Assembly (NCBI GenBank): GCA_002811675.1
Contig: PDIM01000022.1
Coordinates: 240,514 to 283,260, forward strand
Direction of reading: 5' to 3'
Origin: Ichthyosporea sp. XGB-2017a
Lineage: Eukaryota; Opisthokonta; Ichthyosporea
Length of the DNA stretch: 42,747 bases
The notes beneath the pieces are model-generated. The model worked only from the letters and a program-made list of their open reading frames with translations. It was not told the DNA's origin and did not search any database. Numbering within the stretch: the stretch's first letter is position 1; each line of letters opens with the position of its first letter. Made by a program: the position numbers and the translations under genes. Shown here piece by piece: positions 22,101-31,313 of the stretch.

Positions 22101-23264
22101 GGCAAGCCATGTGGTGGAAATGGGTATTGCTTAGGAGAGGATGGGAAGTGTGAATGTGACGAGGGATTTGATGGCCAATTTTGTGAAAAGAAAGTGGCTC
22201 CCAGAGTCGAAGCTGCGCACCCTTTTGTTAACGACCTTATCAATGACGCATTTACCCAGCACAATTATGCTTCAGGGCCTTTTTCGTCCTTGGAACTAAG
22301 TGATTTTGAGTATGAGACATTGGTTTTGGGCGATATCCAAAAGAATAGCATCCCCGTGGTTCTTGATGTTATAAGGTATAAATTTAAAGCCGATTCACCG
22401 AGCTCTGGATTTTGTACTGGAAGCGTTTCGAAAAGTGAAATGGAATTTGAAATGAAATTCGTTGGTTACAACATCAATATCGAAAAGCTGGCTCTTTCTC
22501 CTGGCGGTATAGATATATCTTGCGACAAGGGAGCCCCTCCGGACGGAAGCGAAAAACTTGTAGTTCAAGCATTTATAGATAGCATCCTTAAGAAAGACTG
22601 GCCTCAGTCTGAGGTTGTCAACTCCATTGCAGCAAACGAGCTCAAGTACATGAAATTTCCCAAACACAAGTACTGTGTATCAGTCTTTTGCAAGACAGTA
22701 AAGAACATGTCCATTCAAGATGTTTCTATAGGAAGCGCCATGATTGTTACTAGCCCATATAATATTGCCATTGAAATCAATCATCTTCGTCTAAGCGCCG
22801 CATATGGCCTCGATGGAGTTGAAGAAAGCGTGAAAGCTGACGAAGGATCTGTTTCTATGAAGCTGATGGTCGAAAGCAATCGGTGGGTCAAACGCACCCA
22901 GTTTAACTTGAATGCGTTTTCCTTTAACCTTGGTCCTATCACTGATGTTGGTGACGAAGGTGGTGACTGGTTAGGTTTTAAGAAAACATGGGTAACCAGT
23001 TTGGTAGAAAGCCAAGTTACAAGGAATGTGTTTTCTAAATTCCAAGGTTGCACCAGGGGAATGCACGGGGTTAATTGCAATTACCCCGTCTGTAAATTCC
23101 CACCAGCAAAATATAATAACAAAGCTTCTCCCCCAGATATTAGTGTTCTCGGATGGACTTTTATACCGTATTGCAGCGGCAAGGGAACATGCAACTCTAA
23201 CTATGTTTGCGATTGCACTGATGGTTCTACCGGAGCCTACTGCGAAAATGGCGGATCTGAGTAA
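16179..23264 (+). CDS. Giant type II membrane protein alternating EGF clusters with BPI/TULIP-like domains
   Basis: Uninterrupted 2361-residue frame. A basic 33-residue cytosolic tail is followed by one hydrophobic helix (about 34-52) and no clear cleavage site, so I infer a signal-anchored protein with a very large extracellular part. EGF-like clusters (CxCxxGxxGxxC, often with CSGNGxC) lie at about 123-413, 742-868, 1229-1423, 1810-2008 and 2289-2361. Four Cys-poor blocks of 280-390 residues alternate with them. The block at about 1423-1810 reads like a BPI/LBP N-terminal barrel: an amphipathic helix, a PLRLPDY motif, alternating beta strands with a G-x-F/W pattern, then a Cys-poor helix before the next EGF. 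The other blocks follow the same plan. Each TULIP-like block ends in a hinge of the form GxC-x2-G-x-HG-x-NC. TULIP domains bind lipids, so surface lipid or microbe recognition is possible, but this is inference. No intron is needed. Confidence 0.8.
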   Translation: MFPTWYKRLESEDPFSGTEPIAHSKKKTSKSLKYVAVIFVLAVAGMISVPLFRSNIDSTLDKQIEGSFNRWSGDLSQVNSAEKVKQTNDVAVEERDDSELLGLEVPYKMRDHAVERRGATPNMKCDGGKCTCQNGWTGSNCTVAPCTMGTDYSTCSGSGICNHNGDGYQPATHCVKGTSCAIAKGTDKKALQKVYDQLCKKVNCAIFEGSGAFHDSNYFDLNFKTSRAMNMYLNEQSKGDAEKMRSDCEKDPILEGQCSICEDGDRCTVPIDPSIKSICLCDNGEIGPTCSEANCGALTSTIDGVVCSGNGRCVGVNVCECNDQFFGPRCERNACRPNMHLAECYGRGTCALEREDKEGPGCECDYPFYGHYCADNLCPSSNGAVCSGNGYCVQKDTCECLPGYSGSECHLENSYLLPSITEIADIVLLEINDMKFKDDVAIWSDERYIFKNMQLAYSQLNEGTLKLDESKHQTDLVLSGVIFEFQSYVTHQKRSESGGPEDKIGLVAAAIEIKTVSVTMTLDGDIEIKRVDVNPDILVYEINIQSDLLVHVIKQVVKKQIGEIQRNLKEDLNKLLTLKSLSHFLNSFLRSRYPIGVQAFEKSKKLLFARMKNLSLQANTVHLKSISISRNNIILNLRPSAAWMNVGFEYGIAPEYRILKEGAGQVQYEGAVIDLTLKPAYDSKRRMYLYASGARFRSDTSMLSLVSGNEIILNFLAENFEEDLKFASQESFKNFVSSIFGGCPYGKHGKNCELNACMDSVNEAVPCNGRGTCNMDTMQCDCIGSFYGDHCEKVGCAGPGMTEPCNGLGTCVDGECHCKEGYGGAFCSNHLCKGYGDLGICSGNGECAGEGLCNCDSGWGGMQCENKLPLFWNEVDFYIKDLLFDMAKTPVDSMNLNGVILKDFKWSVISFDSTQVVPERKFMGVHVNEFSLAIQMKMVVTAGDVTAIGDCMYTVNDSDLLMYFHLNNYAIVKEIRADFHKGFVTCKQVDDALSVREVTKALFAKSSKVVEQDFPAQLETAMEEALAKVSASKTLNERFVKYVNRKHILPIQLEDKVISKIGMFCELNNAKIEKVGVGDLVLSSIEHGVSIHAKEVRASGIFDYRHGFTSKHTQTNGPGTFEVSMELILRVAMSSVPRGEISNSDGFTELKPGDQFVSLPQYAADGSRFTYVTEMSLMQVQIDVINVDIQLGKDPFGELANTAIRILKPLLKAMMRVDIRNFLYYRIFGGCFEGRHGPNCDIPRCYQYANRKDMLTFVGVDEKPKICSHHGRCNIETKMCECMGMYTGLYCEKARGCAASSLADVCSGNGKCVLTDDKISGKCECRNGWAGEYCEIGVCGQTDSTPHCGGHGTCVYDKKFEAHKCHCDNGFTGEMCKEQLCKADFMTLVATNNYLPCSGYGKCIGKNNCVCNQGWAGPNCGYREKLEFDLAVKMVDIFLNKLSYGIKKISTGFAMVTDMDISSIVASQVIPFFANNNKASLRIISDTPIEFAFNIRLNFGIDEAGEQNFDYLEFFQVSKVTEILQTLDFTRSDEDKKKWDVEDFTSIDVVTLVEKMKGCVKGSVYGHLDDYELRLDGIDLSDRVSVGYADIHFAAENLHLKVSDDSCEIVKMHEKAIHQRFRQILNEAARTYVPQINTKWSTVMNEVTRTDNLFPLRLPDYTRRYSLSDIDFIVTQLVVQGMSVEKFEFGSISSAVKLSYKNFRSQGTFDWEVLYNPKSEYMKFLVDYSETGSGTFDITGMNANLYFTIDTALNQMHLLDVTADSSNIDVKLNYMDLKAEKVEKLENTLEQHLQHHMADHFERTTKAYFGACGKGKHGPNCNGPAQCGRSSCMPACRATGGILTATCSSHGFCNREYHSCECNEGWSGAFCQDKNKCGGRSFLGFHLSPYCSGRGECTEDGCRCRYGYSGPYCEVESCGKDALCNKHGSCLSVQGADARNASTETEYCQCNNGYGGKACEKLYCGALVVGGRLLGKPCGGNGYCLGEDGKCECDEGFDGQFCEKKVAPRVEAAHPFVNDLINDAFTQHNYASGPFSSLELSDFEYETLVLGDIQKNSIPVVLDVIRYKFKADSPSSGFCTGSVSKSEMEFEMKFVGYNINIEKLALSPGGIDISCDKGAPPDGSEKLVVQAFIDSILKKDWPQSEVVNSIAANELKYMKFPKHKYCVSVFCKTVKNMSIQDVSIGSAMIVTSPYNIAIEINHLRLSAAYGLDGVEESVKADEGSVSMKLMVESNRWVKRTQFNLNAFSFNLGPITDVGDEGGDWLGFKKTWVTSLVESQVTRNVFSKFQGCTRGMHGVNCNYPVCKFPPAKYNNKASPPDISVLGWTFIPYCSGKGTCNSNYVCDCTDGSTGAYCENGGSE

Positions 23265-23567
23265 AAAACAATAATTATTTCTTTTCTGTATATATCACAA
23301 CTCATTCTTTCATCGACTTTTCTGTTTTGCTCTATCAAAGTATTTAAAAAGCTGAGAAGCATTGTAGGGTAGTTACTAAAAACGAAAAACTAATGAAAAC
23401 AAAAACATAAACATAAACCAAGAAACCAAAAAAAAAAAGAAAGAAAGAAGACAACGAAAGTCTGGAATAAAATTTACAGCTCACACTTTATAATATTACG
23501 TGATTTGGTTAGTCCGGGTCAGCTTCACATTGCTCAAGAGGCTTCTTGTTGAACAAGGCCACGCTTG
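23265..23567. other. Convergent 3' ends, A-rich spacer
   Basis: About 300 bp between the stop of the EGF/TULIP gene and the stop of the TAF1B gene, both pointing inward. It includes an A-rich tract (23387-23460). It should hold both 3' UTRs and polyadenylation sites. No gene is seen. Confidence 0.5.
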
Positions 23568-25687
23568 CTAGAAGGAATCTTTCTTTTGTAGTTCGTCCTG
23601 TATTCTTTTCAAGTGAAGCTCCACATCTTGAACCATTTTATGGAGCAGTTTCGTACTCGTCATCGCATACTCAGCCAAATGTTCAAGAACAAAGAGGTAG
23701 CTTGGGTGCGACTCAGTATTTAGATCTATATGTTTATGGTACAGTACATAATTTGAGGCCTTTGGCAAGAAAGCTTTGAGATAATTTTCATAAATATCAG
23801 TTGAGGAAGTACCTTCTGAGGATGAGGTACCTTCACTAGGACGATTTGTTTGCACGAATACATCATCTGTCCGACGACGGCCTCCAATTAACTTCAATTC
23901 ACGAATGTACTCTTGAAGTTCTGACCAACCTTTCCCTTGCCCGTATAACTTGTGTCGACCCGTCTCATCAACATAAATCTCACCTCGTTCGGGTATCAAA
24001 GGACCACAGTTATTTTGGAATGGCGCATGAACTTCGTTGAAAACACTTTGCTCCACAAAATCCAAATACGCATAAAAGCGAGCATCAAAATGGAGAATCG
24101 AGGAATTTTCTTTCGCCCCAGTATCTACCGCGCAAACGCAAGAAATGTAAAATAAAACAGAGTGATAAAGCAACTCTATCTCTGTTAGAATCTTACCAAA
24201 ATATTCGTTCCCCAACTTAAAAGCACAAAAAAAATAACAACAAGCCTACCTATCTGCAGCTGCCTATTGTACACGAGTCTCTTTATCCAGCTTTCAAAAG
24301 ACCTTTTGCTTGACTTTTCAGAACTGCCACAATCTTCTTCGCTATGCTCAGGAATTCCGTATACAAGCTTTAAAGTGAAAAGCAATATTCCCATCACTTT
24401 AAGTTGAGGGTCCGTGAAAGCAAGAACCGAAAAGTCTCCTTCATGAAGATCCATTACTTTGATAACTCCCATGGACAAATCAAAGAATACTAAAGGAAGC
24501 TGAAGCTCTAAAACAGCTTTATACATAAGTAAGCCAACATTCACCGCAAGTCTGCGAAAGTCCGGACCATTCGTATCTTGAAGTTTAGAGAAAAACATTC
24601 TTCGATGCTCCAAAGTCGAGGCACAGAACCCGAAACGTCGCAAAGTGTACGTGGAATTTACATCCCCAACAAGAAGGCCAATAAGCTTTCTAACACTCAT
24701 CATCAGGACCTTTGGGGATGGGAGACGCAAAGGTCGAAGCTGTTTTAGCGTTTGAGAAAAGGTGGCACTTTCTTTCTTAAAATCGTCTCCTTTTCTCGTT
24801 TTCGCATTTGGGTATATGCGCTTGTAGAAAGATGTCCATCGTCGCTCAAAAGCAGCCTTAGCCACTAAATGGCCCGTTAAGTATGGAATTTCGCCATTCT
24901 TTGCCAATCTATGCGCATAAAGTACAATACAATGGAAGTACAATGATGAGATTAAACTAGCAGAGGACATTGTATTTGGAAATACTTCTTACCTTAACAT
25001 ATCTGCAATAGAAAAAGGCTCCCTTAACCATACAAGGGCCACATATACAAACACAAGGACATAGTAAATTCTTAGCTGGGTGATCTTTACTTTCTGCCCA
25101 CTTGTATGAACAACCCTGTCGCCTTCGTTATCTCCCTCAAGATGCTCATAAATCCCTAGTAACCCCGTAAGTTCATCCGTCTCCATGTCGTCGTCTTGAC
25201 CAGTGTACTCGTCTTCTTCATCGGAGGTCATATAATATTCTTTGTCATAAATCCCAGCCTCTTCCCTACAAATGACTTTCTTCTTGTCTTTGACTTCAAT
25301 GCGCCGTGCCTTCACACTTTTACGATTTCCATATAACTTGTTGGTGAAAGCAAGTCTTGTCTTTTGAAGATAAGTAAACCATAAATTACGAACAGTACTT
25401 TCCAACTGACCCCCAATATCAAAACGCGTAGCCATTACTTCTACTGTTTTCTTTAGAATTTCTTGGTATCCAAACAGAGTCAAGGTTGTTTGATCAGGAA
25501 AGTCTTCGTCAACACTGTCCTCAACAGCCGTCTGCTTCTTTTTACGTTGGGAGCGCGCATAAAACGTATCTGCATCATATTCTCCCTCTACCCGCGTTTC
25601 TTGGGTCTGTGTACCACAGTCCCGACACACATAGAAACCGAGATCATCTTGTGAAAAAGACTGGCTTTGACACACACTGCAACGCAT
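23568..25687 (-). CDS. TAF1B: RNA polymerase I initiation factor TAF1B/Rrn7
   Basis: Three exons on the minus strand: 25687-24993, 24908-24250 and 24124-23568, joined by GT-AG introns of 84 and 125 nt and giving 636 residues. The N-terminus is a zinc ribbon (C3, C6, C21, C24) starting at the chosen Met, as in the TAF1B/Rrn7/MEE12 family, which are TFIIB-like subunits of the Pol I promoter factor SL1/core factor. The splice between ADMLR and LAKNGEIPYL rebuilds the family's conserved segment (REPFSIADMLR...GEIPYL), the first cyclin-fold hallmark. An acidic stretch (YMTSDEEDEYTG) lies in the linker. It acts in the nucleolus on rDNA transcription. An upstream in-frame ATG (25792) would add 35 non-conserved residues and is not preferred. 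The second junction was chosen because it alone restores the downstream frame with good GT and AG sites. Confidence 0.85.
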
Positions 25688-26119
25688 CACAAATGTAACA
25701 TGTAGTACGACAAATACCCTCCTACTTGTAACGCACACTGGCTCAACCAATCCACTTGTCTCTGACAGACACCTCAGGAAGGAATAGAACACAGCAGCAC
25801 AAAGAAAAGATTGGCAAAGATCTTGGGTTGGTTTTCTCCTCCCTGCCTTTCTTTCCTACGGGGGCAGTGAAGTGGACGAGATAAAGGGGACGGGCCAAAG
25901 CCAATTCTATTATTTATGTCTTTTTCTTTTATTTTTTTTGCTTTTATTTGTTTTAAGCAATAAATGTTTATGCGTTTTTGAAACAATCTGCACAGCAAGT
26001 GTGGACGAGCGAAACTCGTGTATATGTATAGGAATCGGCTTTAAAAGACATATTTTTTGGGTGATGGACTTACCACTTAGGGGTATGCAGTTTTATCCCA
26101 TCAAAGAGCTGCATTTTTT
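25688..26119. promoter_or_regulatory. Upstream region of TAF1B
   Basis: About 430 bp between the TAF1B start and the end of the possible small gene at 26120, containing T-rich stretches (25915-25960). It should carry the TAF1B promoter. No other gene is supported. Confidence 0.4.
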
Positions 26120-26338
26120 CTATCCACGACGTTTTAAAGTGTCTACATAAGTTTTTTTCTGGTTTGCAACACTTCGCGCGTGCCGCCGTTCCCCACACAC
26201 TTCTCTTATGTAGTTCGTTGCGAGAATTCTACCAAGTGGTACTCCTTCATCATTAGTTTTCAATTCTTCCAACTTGCCAGGGGGATTATTTTCTTTATCG
26301 AAACCTTGGCACATATAAACTCGGTTTTCACCCGACAT
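26120..26338 (-). CDS. Possible small protein (72 aa) with a KEN-box-like motif
   Basis: A 72-residue frame starts at the ATG at 26338. An in-frame ATG at 26401 would add 21 residues, but the lower start seems likelier because the extra part looks unstructured. The protein contains GFDKENNPPG, which has the form of a KEN box followed by Pro as in APC/C substrates, then a Leu/Ile-rich short helix and a strongly basic C-terminus (ERRHARSVANQKK...LKRR). No family is recognised. It lies between TAF1B and DOLK on the same strand. It could be a chance ORF; the composition and the KEN motif are the only support. Confidence 0.35.
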   Translation of the reverse strand: MSGENRVYMCQGFDKENNPPGKLEELKTNDEGVPLGRILATNYIREVCGERRHARSVANQKKTYVDTLKRRG

Positions 26339-26679
26339 CGTATGCAAAATTAAACGCACACATGCACTTCCTCGACCTGCACACAAACACAAATCAAGCA
26401 AAAATAGAAAGTAGAAAAATATAGAAAAGCTATAACTCGCATTCCAAACAATAAAGTGCAGATAAAGTGGACTGGGGCAGTGTTCACTATAGAGATTCCT
26501 AAAGCCATGTTTCCCACTACGCTGGTCACCCCTCGGAAACTCTAAACTGCTTTCGCCGCCTCGAATTTCTACTCATCAAGTTTACTGCATCGCGCTTATA
26601 AAGGATTTCTTAAAGTTTATCTTTGCGATTTCAGTTTATTGAAAAGAACAGAGGTCAGTCATGAATGACTCACGAGCCT
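26339..26679. other. Spacer between small ORF and dolichol kinase 3' end
   Basis: AT-rich spacer of about 340 bp. It would hold the promoter of the small ORF, if that is real, and the 3' UTR of the dolichol kinase gene. No other gene is seen. Confidence 0.4.
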
Positions 26680-28916
26680 TCACATCTGGTGGCCGCATAC
26701 CAGAAGTAATGCATAGGTAAACATAGGCAGCAGAAGATTGTCAATATTTGTGGTAAATGTTTCGAGGAGAGAAGTCCATGCAAGGACCAGGAGGAACGGC
26801 ATTTCCTGGAAAGGCAATGCCTGGTAGATGTCCTTCACAGATATATGAGCCTGTTGTTTATACAATGTTCTCATCGAATCACGAGTAAGGTCGACATATT
26901 CCCAGAAAGATGGATTTCCCATAGCAAAGTCGGTCGGACGGAGGCTTGAGGACGCATAGAAAACCCCCAAACAGAACACTACTTGGGACCAAAATCCCGC
27001 GAACGTCCCCAAGTAAGTTTTGCGAGTATTAGGCCACCTTGCAATACCATACCTACTCCCAAAAATTGATGCTACAGCATCCCCAATGCCAATAGATAAA
27101 ACCCCAGCAAAGGGTACAAAGGGGTAGCACCATGAGACCCACTTTCCATAGGAGCCGACTTCTTGCGCCCGGTAAAACCATATGGGCAAAGCAACAGCCA
27201 AAAGCAAATATATATGTGTGAGAACAATAGGACCCTGGTCTTTCTCATCAATAAATTTGTCCACGTATGTAGCAATGCTATCCGAAAAGGGATAAATGTC
27301 AAATATTCGCACATATTCTGAAAGCAAAAACAAGGCCAACGCAATACCAAGGCTGAGTTTAGTGAACTCCGGCTCATACCAAATACCAGGCAAGACGATT
27401 GCAACAATAAGAAAATGAAAAACTTTTCGAGCACAAAGTAGCCCTGCCTTGCTATTCGGCTTGCCCACCATTGCCATAGCTGCAATAGTCACTGAAGTAA
27501 TAAAGCCCCAGTAGCCAAGAAGTTTCACCCTGGTATTCGTATACCAGATAGAAGAATCCACCACGTACATGGATAGTGTTTTTATACCGTCCATGCTAGA
27601 ATGATACCCCACTATGAAATCTTTGTACAAAGAATCCGGGAGCAGGATAGAATCTAAAACAAAGACCGCGGGATGCTTTTGTTTGTATGAATATATACTT
27701 TGAAGCCACGGCGCAAAAAGAAGAATCACGTTTAGTATTAGCAGAGAGCAGAATACCAAAGACGCAAGTTTCCGCTTTGTCTCTTCTTCAAAATTGGATG
27801 CGATTGGCTTACGAGTTTGGCGGCTAAACTTACTAAGAAATAACAGTATGGGCGAGGTAGAAACACAAAGAAAGAGCATGCCTCCAATAAGAACTAAAAC
27901 AGTCCATTCGGTATCTGAAATATTCAATACACCAGAGTATTTTGTGTACGGAAGAACAGCCATTGTCACTATAGCAGTAACAAACGAAGAAATAACCACT
28001 GATTCATCGTCCGAAAATGATAGTCGCATCTTTCGCCCTCGAAGGACACATCCTGTACAGAAATATACGGTTAACCACATACATTTCAGCCCAAGTAAAG
28101 TCATGTTAATGGTAGATCCCGTTGTCTCTGTTTCCAAAATTTCAGTAACTAGCATAAAAAGAAAAATCACCCAAACTCGTTTAAAATCCAATACAAAATC
28201 ATTGAATAGCATGTGATAACGAAATATTACAATTAGAAAAGCGTAGATAACGACTAGAGAGTCACTAATCAGCGAGCCATGGAGTTCTAAGCTTCCAATA
28301 AGCAAAATGTGCAGTGCAAGAGTCGGGGTATTCATTAGTGCAAGTATAATCAGTGCCAAGTAACTGCCCCAGATCTTGTGTGCTGGAATCGTTACATGCA
28401 AAGATGCACCCTGTGCTGTAGAGAAGCGGAACGATGAAAGAAAGAATACCGTCGTTGCCACTCGAAGAAACTGATCGTCACGAAGTACAAAGAGCAAGAG
28501 AATGGGGAGTGCCGCAATACATATCCAGATCACTGGTGGTAAGGACAGATAATAGTCGATATGGGAAGAAACTGGAAAGTCGAAATAGTTGAAGTAAAAA
28601 TGTTCAGGATGTGATCTCCATAGAAGACAGACGGGAGCAAGCAACAGAACAGCCTCCATTGTGCCACTTAGGAAATGTATTTTAGAGAGTGTTGCTCCAA
28701 TGTGTGCTAAAATTAAGAATATCCTTTTTCAATCTATAGCGGATCCTGCTGGTAATGAAGAAGAAGGAGTACACATAAACCAGTTATGCCTATAGCAGCG
28801 AACAAGGAGTTCGGAAAAGAGATCTGAACAGCTGGTAGGTAGAGGTAGAGTATAGTATAGGCGTAGATAATAAGAATGATAACTCCAGAAATAGCAGTAA
28901 ATTCTAGCGACACCAT
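26680..28916 (-). CDS. DOLK: Dolichol kinase (SEC59/DOLK family)
   Basis: Phosphorylates dolichol with CTP in the ER membrane, giving the dolichyl phosphate needed for N-glycosylation, GPI anchors and mannosylation. The main exon, 28706-26680, holds a multi-pass membrane protein whose C-terminal third carries the family signatures: ARKVFHFLIV, SEYVRIF, DEKDQGPIVLTHIYLLL, GIGDAVASIFGS, RWPNTRKTYLGT and the end TTNIDNLLLP. A short first exon from 28916 adds more hydrophobic segments. The acceptor AG is at 28707-28708. Two donors are possible (exon ending at 28775 with GTGTAC, or at 28781 with GTTTAT); both are phase 1 and keep the frame, giving 722 or 720 residues. If the first exon is wrong, the protein starts at the Met at 28659 with 659 residues. 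It is longer than the human enzyme mainly because of the N-terminal half, which is poorly conserved. Confidence 0.9.
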
Positions 28917-29689
28917 TGGTAGAAAAAAACTAAACGCGAACAGAAGACTTTTTGCGAAATATACAGAACTAAATTAATAGTCTAGTTGCTCCCGCTACCC
29001 ATGCACAAACTTATAGCAACGGAGTAGCTGGAAGGAAGTACAGGGAAGTCTTTGGGTGGCAATGAGGACCTCTTTGCAAATAGCTGATCTAGCTAGATCT
29101 AGCTCTATATCCAAAGTGAGGGGAGGGATATACGAGACGGACAGACAGATTCCAATATGAAACAGAGAGGGAAATACCTATGCAGCTATGGGCTGGGTGA
29201 GGCTATAATCCATTTCCATAGCTACACAGTCCAGGGGTGCACGTGATCCTCGTAGGGGTGTAACCCTCTATATAGTTCTAGTGTCCCTTGCAGGGGTGCA
29301 CGGGCCTTGACAGGGAGCCTGATCAAGGAGGACAGGAGAGATATATGGACCAATCATGGAGGAGGAGGAGGGTCATAATTCCCTTACGTGGCGGAGGGGG
29401 GGGGTCTATGTGAGAGAGTGATCAGTGATCACTGATCACATTACTATGTGTAAAAGTGTTAGTTATTTATGTAGCAACCAAACAAGCTACGTTACAGGAC
29501 GTGAAGACAGAAGAGATTAGTTACAGCTGAACAAGGCAATATCCCTCGTGTGCTTGGTATAGCACGGATTAGAGTTTAGACTCCTTACCTTACCTACTTT
29601 GGATTTATTCATTGCCCCCCCTTGCTGCCTATGGCCAGAAGGCATGTGGCTTATTTGCTTAGAAGTTTAAAACACTGGCTTATTGGGCA
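28917..29689. promoter_or_regulatory. Divergent intergenic region, with 22-bp palindrome and short repeats
   Basis: About 770 bp between the divergent dolichol kinase and hydrolase genes. It contains repeated AGATCTAGCT units near 29083-29105, two copies of AGGGGTGCACG (about 29233 and 29292), a TAACCCT near 29260, a G run at about 29394-29404, and a perfect 22-bp palindrome at 29418-29439. No ORF with domain evidence is present. Both promoters should lie here. Confidence 0.5.
29418..29439. repeat. Perfect 22-bp palindrome
   Basis: The sequence from 29418 to 29439 is its own reverse complement, built from TGATCA and TGATCACT units (GTGATCAGTGA then its complement). The symmetry breaks on both sides (A at 29417, A at 29440). 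It could be a dimeric transcription-factor site or a remnant terminal repeat; no function is known. Confidence 0.7.
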
Positions 29690-29693
29690 ATGA
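29631..29693 (+). promoter_or_regulatory. Upstream ORF overlapping the hydrolase start codon
   Basis: An ATG at 29631 opens a 20-codon frame whose TGA stop (29691-29693) overlaps the hydrolase ATG (29690) as ATGA. If this lies in the mRNA, it could limit translation of the main frame or allow stop-start reinitiation. This is seen directly; the effect is inferred. Confidence 0.4.
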
Positions 29694-31313
29694 TTCTCTT
29701 AACGCTTCTTCGCAAGCTCTACAGGGCTCACGTCTCCAAAAAGAACTACGAAGAACGCTTTAGCGTATTCCTTCACCTGTTAAAGACAGGATTGTGCTTT
29801 GGTTGCGCTGCGTTGATTCTTATTGTTCTTTCCCCGCTACTCGTATGGATTGCTGTATGTATTGGCATTGTTGCCATTTAGCAAGGAATAGTGGAAATTG
29901 CTGTCTATATTTGTGTCTCTAACTTGTGCTTTTCTTTTTCTCTTTTGTTTTTAGATCTTGGCTGCTATTTTGTCCCCTGGAATTTATCTAGTTTATTACC
30001 TTATTCACTGTGTTCATAAGCCAATCGTACTGTATAAAAATGTGGAAAAGAATGAAAACATGATCAATTCGATACCATTACTAGATAGCTACTATTATCC
30101 TCCGCTTTGGTGTACGAACAAACATTTACAAACCCTTGCGTCCGTGATTGCTAGGAAAACTCCTGATATAGAGTACAGAAGGTAAGTGCAAGTTTTTGTT
30201 CTCCATTGAATGGCGGTGGCTAGTGTTGGTTTTTCCGCATTCTGTGTGGGAGGTTGGAAATGTCTTTATGCTCATATTTTCGCTTTTTGTTGAATGCGTT
30301 AGGGAGTATCTTGTAATGGAAGATGGGGGCGAAATCATTATGGACTGGTATGACAATGAAGAAAGCAGATACCAAAGAGACATTCGACCTACCGTTGTTC
30401 TTTTGCATGGGATGACAGGCAACAGTAACTCGCCTTATATCAAGCATATGGTGCATGTTGCCCGAAAAGAGGGTTATAGGGCCGTTGTGGTAAATAATAG
30501 GGGAATGGCAGGGACTCTTAAGTCTGCAAAGGTCGCGTGTGCTAGTTTCACTTCTGACATGAAGGATGTCACATCGTATATAGTAGACTCTATCCCCCAA
30601 GCACCTTTGGTTACGGCGGGGTTATCGTATGGGTCGGCCATACTGATGAAATATTTGGCAGAGGTGGGTGAAAACTGTCCGTACAAAGCCGCCATGGCTA
30701 TTTCAGTGCCATGGAGTATTGAAAAGTGCATGCATGCATTGGAGAGTGCAGATACCCTTCCACTATATAACGTGCCTCTGAGTATGAAGATCCAACGATA
30801 TATTAAGGATAATATGAGTGTATTTGAAAATATAGAACATATTGACATTGATCACGTTATGGAAGCAAGCACAATGAGGGAAATAGATGAAAGATTCACG
30901 TTGAAAATGCATGGATACTCTTCCTTGGAAGAATACTATAAGGATGCGGATCCCAGGCTCAGAGTGAGTCAGGTGAAAATCCCTTTGATGTGTATGAGTG
31001 CTTTGGATGATCCTTTTGCTCCAGTAGATGGTAAGTGATATGATTCTATTCCACGAAACTTTATTATTAACCAATGCTTAGAAAAACGATTATACTAACT
31101 GGCGCTATCGTTTCGACGGTGATGAACGCTCTGATTGCTTTAGATGAAGTCTGTAATTTAGTGAAGAAGGGAGAGATTGAGAATGTTGTCATGGTGCTTA
31201 CTAGACGTGGGGGTCATGTGGCATTTCTTGAAGACTTAGAAGGAATGTCATATTCGGATAAAATTTTTTGCGACTTCATGAAGTACCACTTTGAGAGTGA
31301 AAGTAGGAGTTAA
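29690..31313 (+). CDS. Alpha/beta hydrolase of the YheT/ABHD1-ABHD3 family, membrane-anchored
   Basis: Four exons: 29690-29854, 29955-30181, 30303-31030 and 31144-31313. Introns of 100, 121 and 113 nt are all GT-AG and frame-exact, giving 429 residues. An N-terminal hydrophobic region of one or two helices (about 30-75) suggests membrane anchoring. Family motifs follow: the PPLWCTNKHLQT region, VVLLHGMTGNS (oxyanion loop), VVNNRGMAGT and the nucleophile elbow TAGLSYGSA with Ser239. D367 (or D366) in SALDDPFAP and H398 in RRGGHVAFLE complete the triad. Animal relatives hydrolyse phospholipid or acyl chains, but the substrate here is unknown. Total length fits the family. Exon joins were placed by matching the family's order of motifs. 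Confidence 0.85.

Noticed and set aside
16244-22264. Many minus-strand and shifted frames inside the EGF/TULIP gene
   Set aside because: They are shadows of the 2361-residue gene; several are Cys-rich only because the EGF repeats are Cys-rich.
24194-24249. A 34-nt intron plus a micro-exon in TAF1B
   Set aside because: A single 125-nt GT-AG intron (24125-24249) restores the frame without a micro-exon.
28734-28916. Separate 60-residue hydrophobic gene
   Set aside because: It joins the dolichol kinase frame through an in-frame intron (donor near 28775, acceptor AG at 28707), so it is better read as its first exon.
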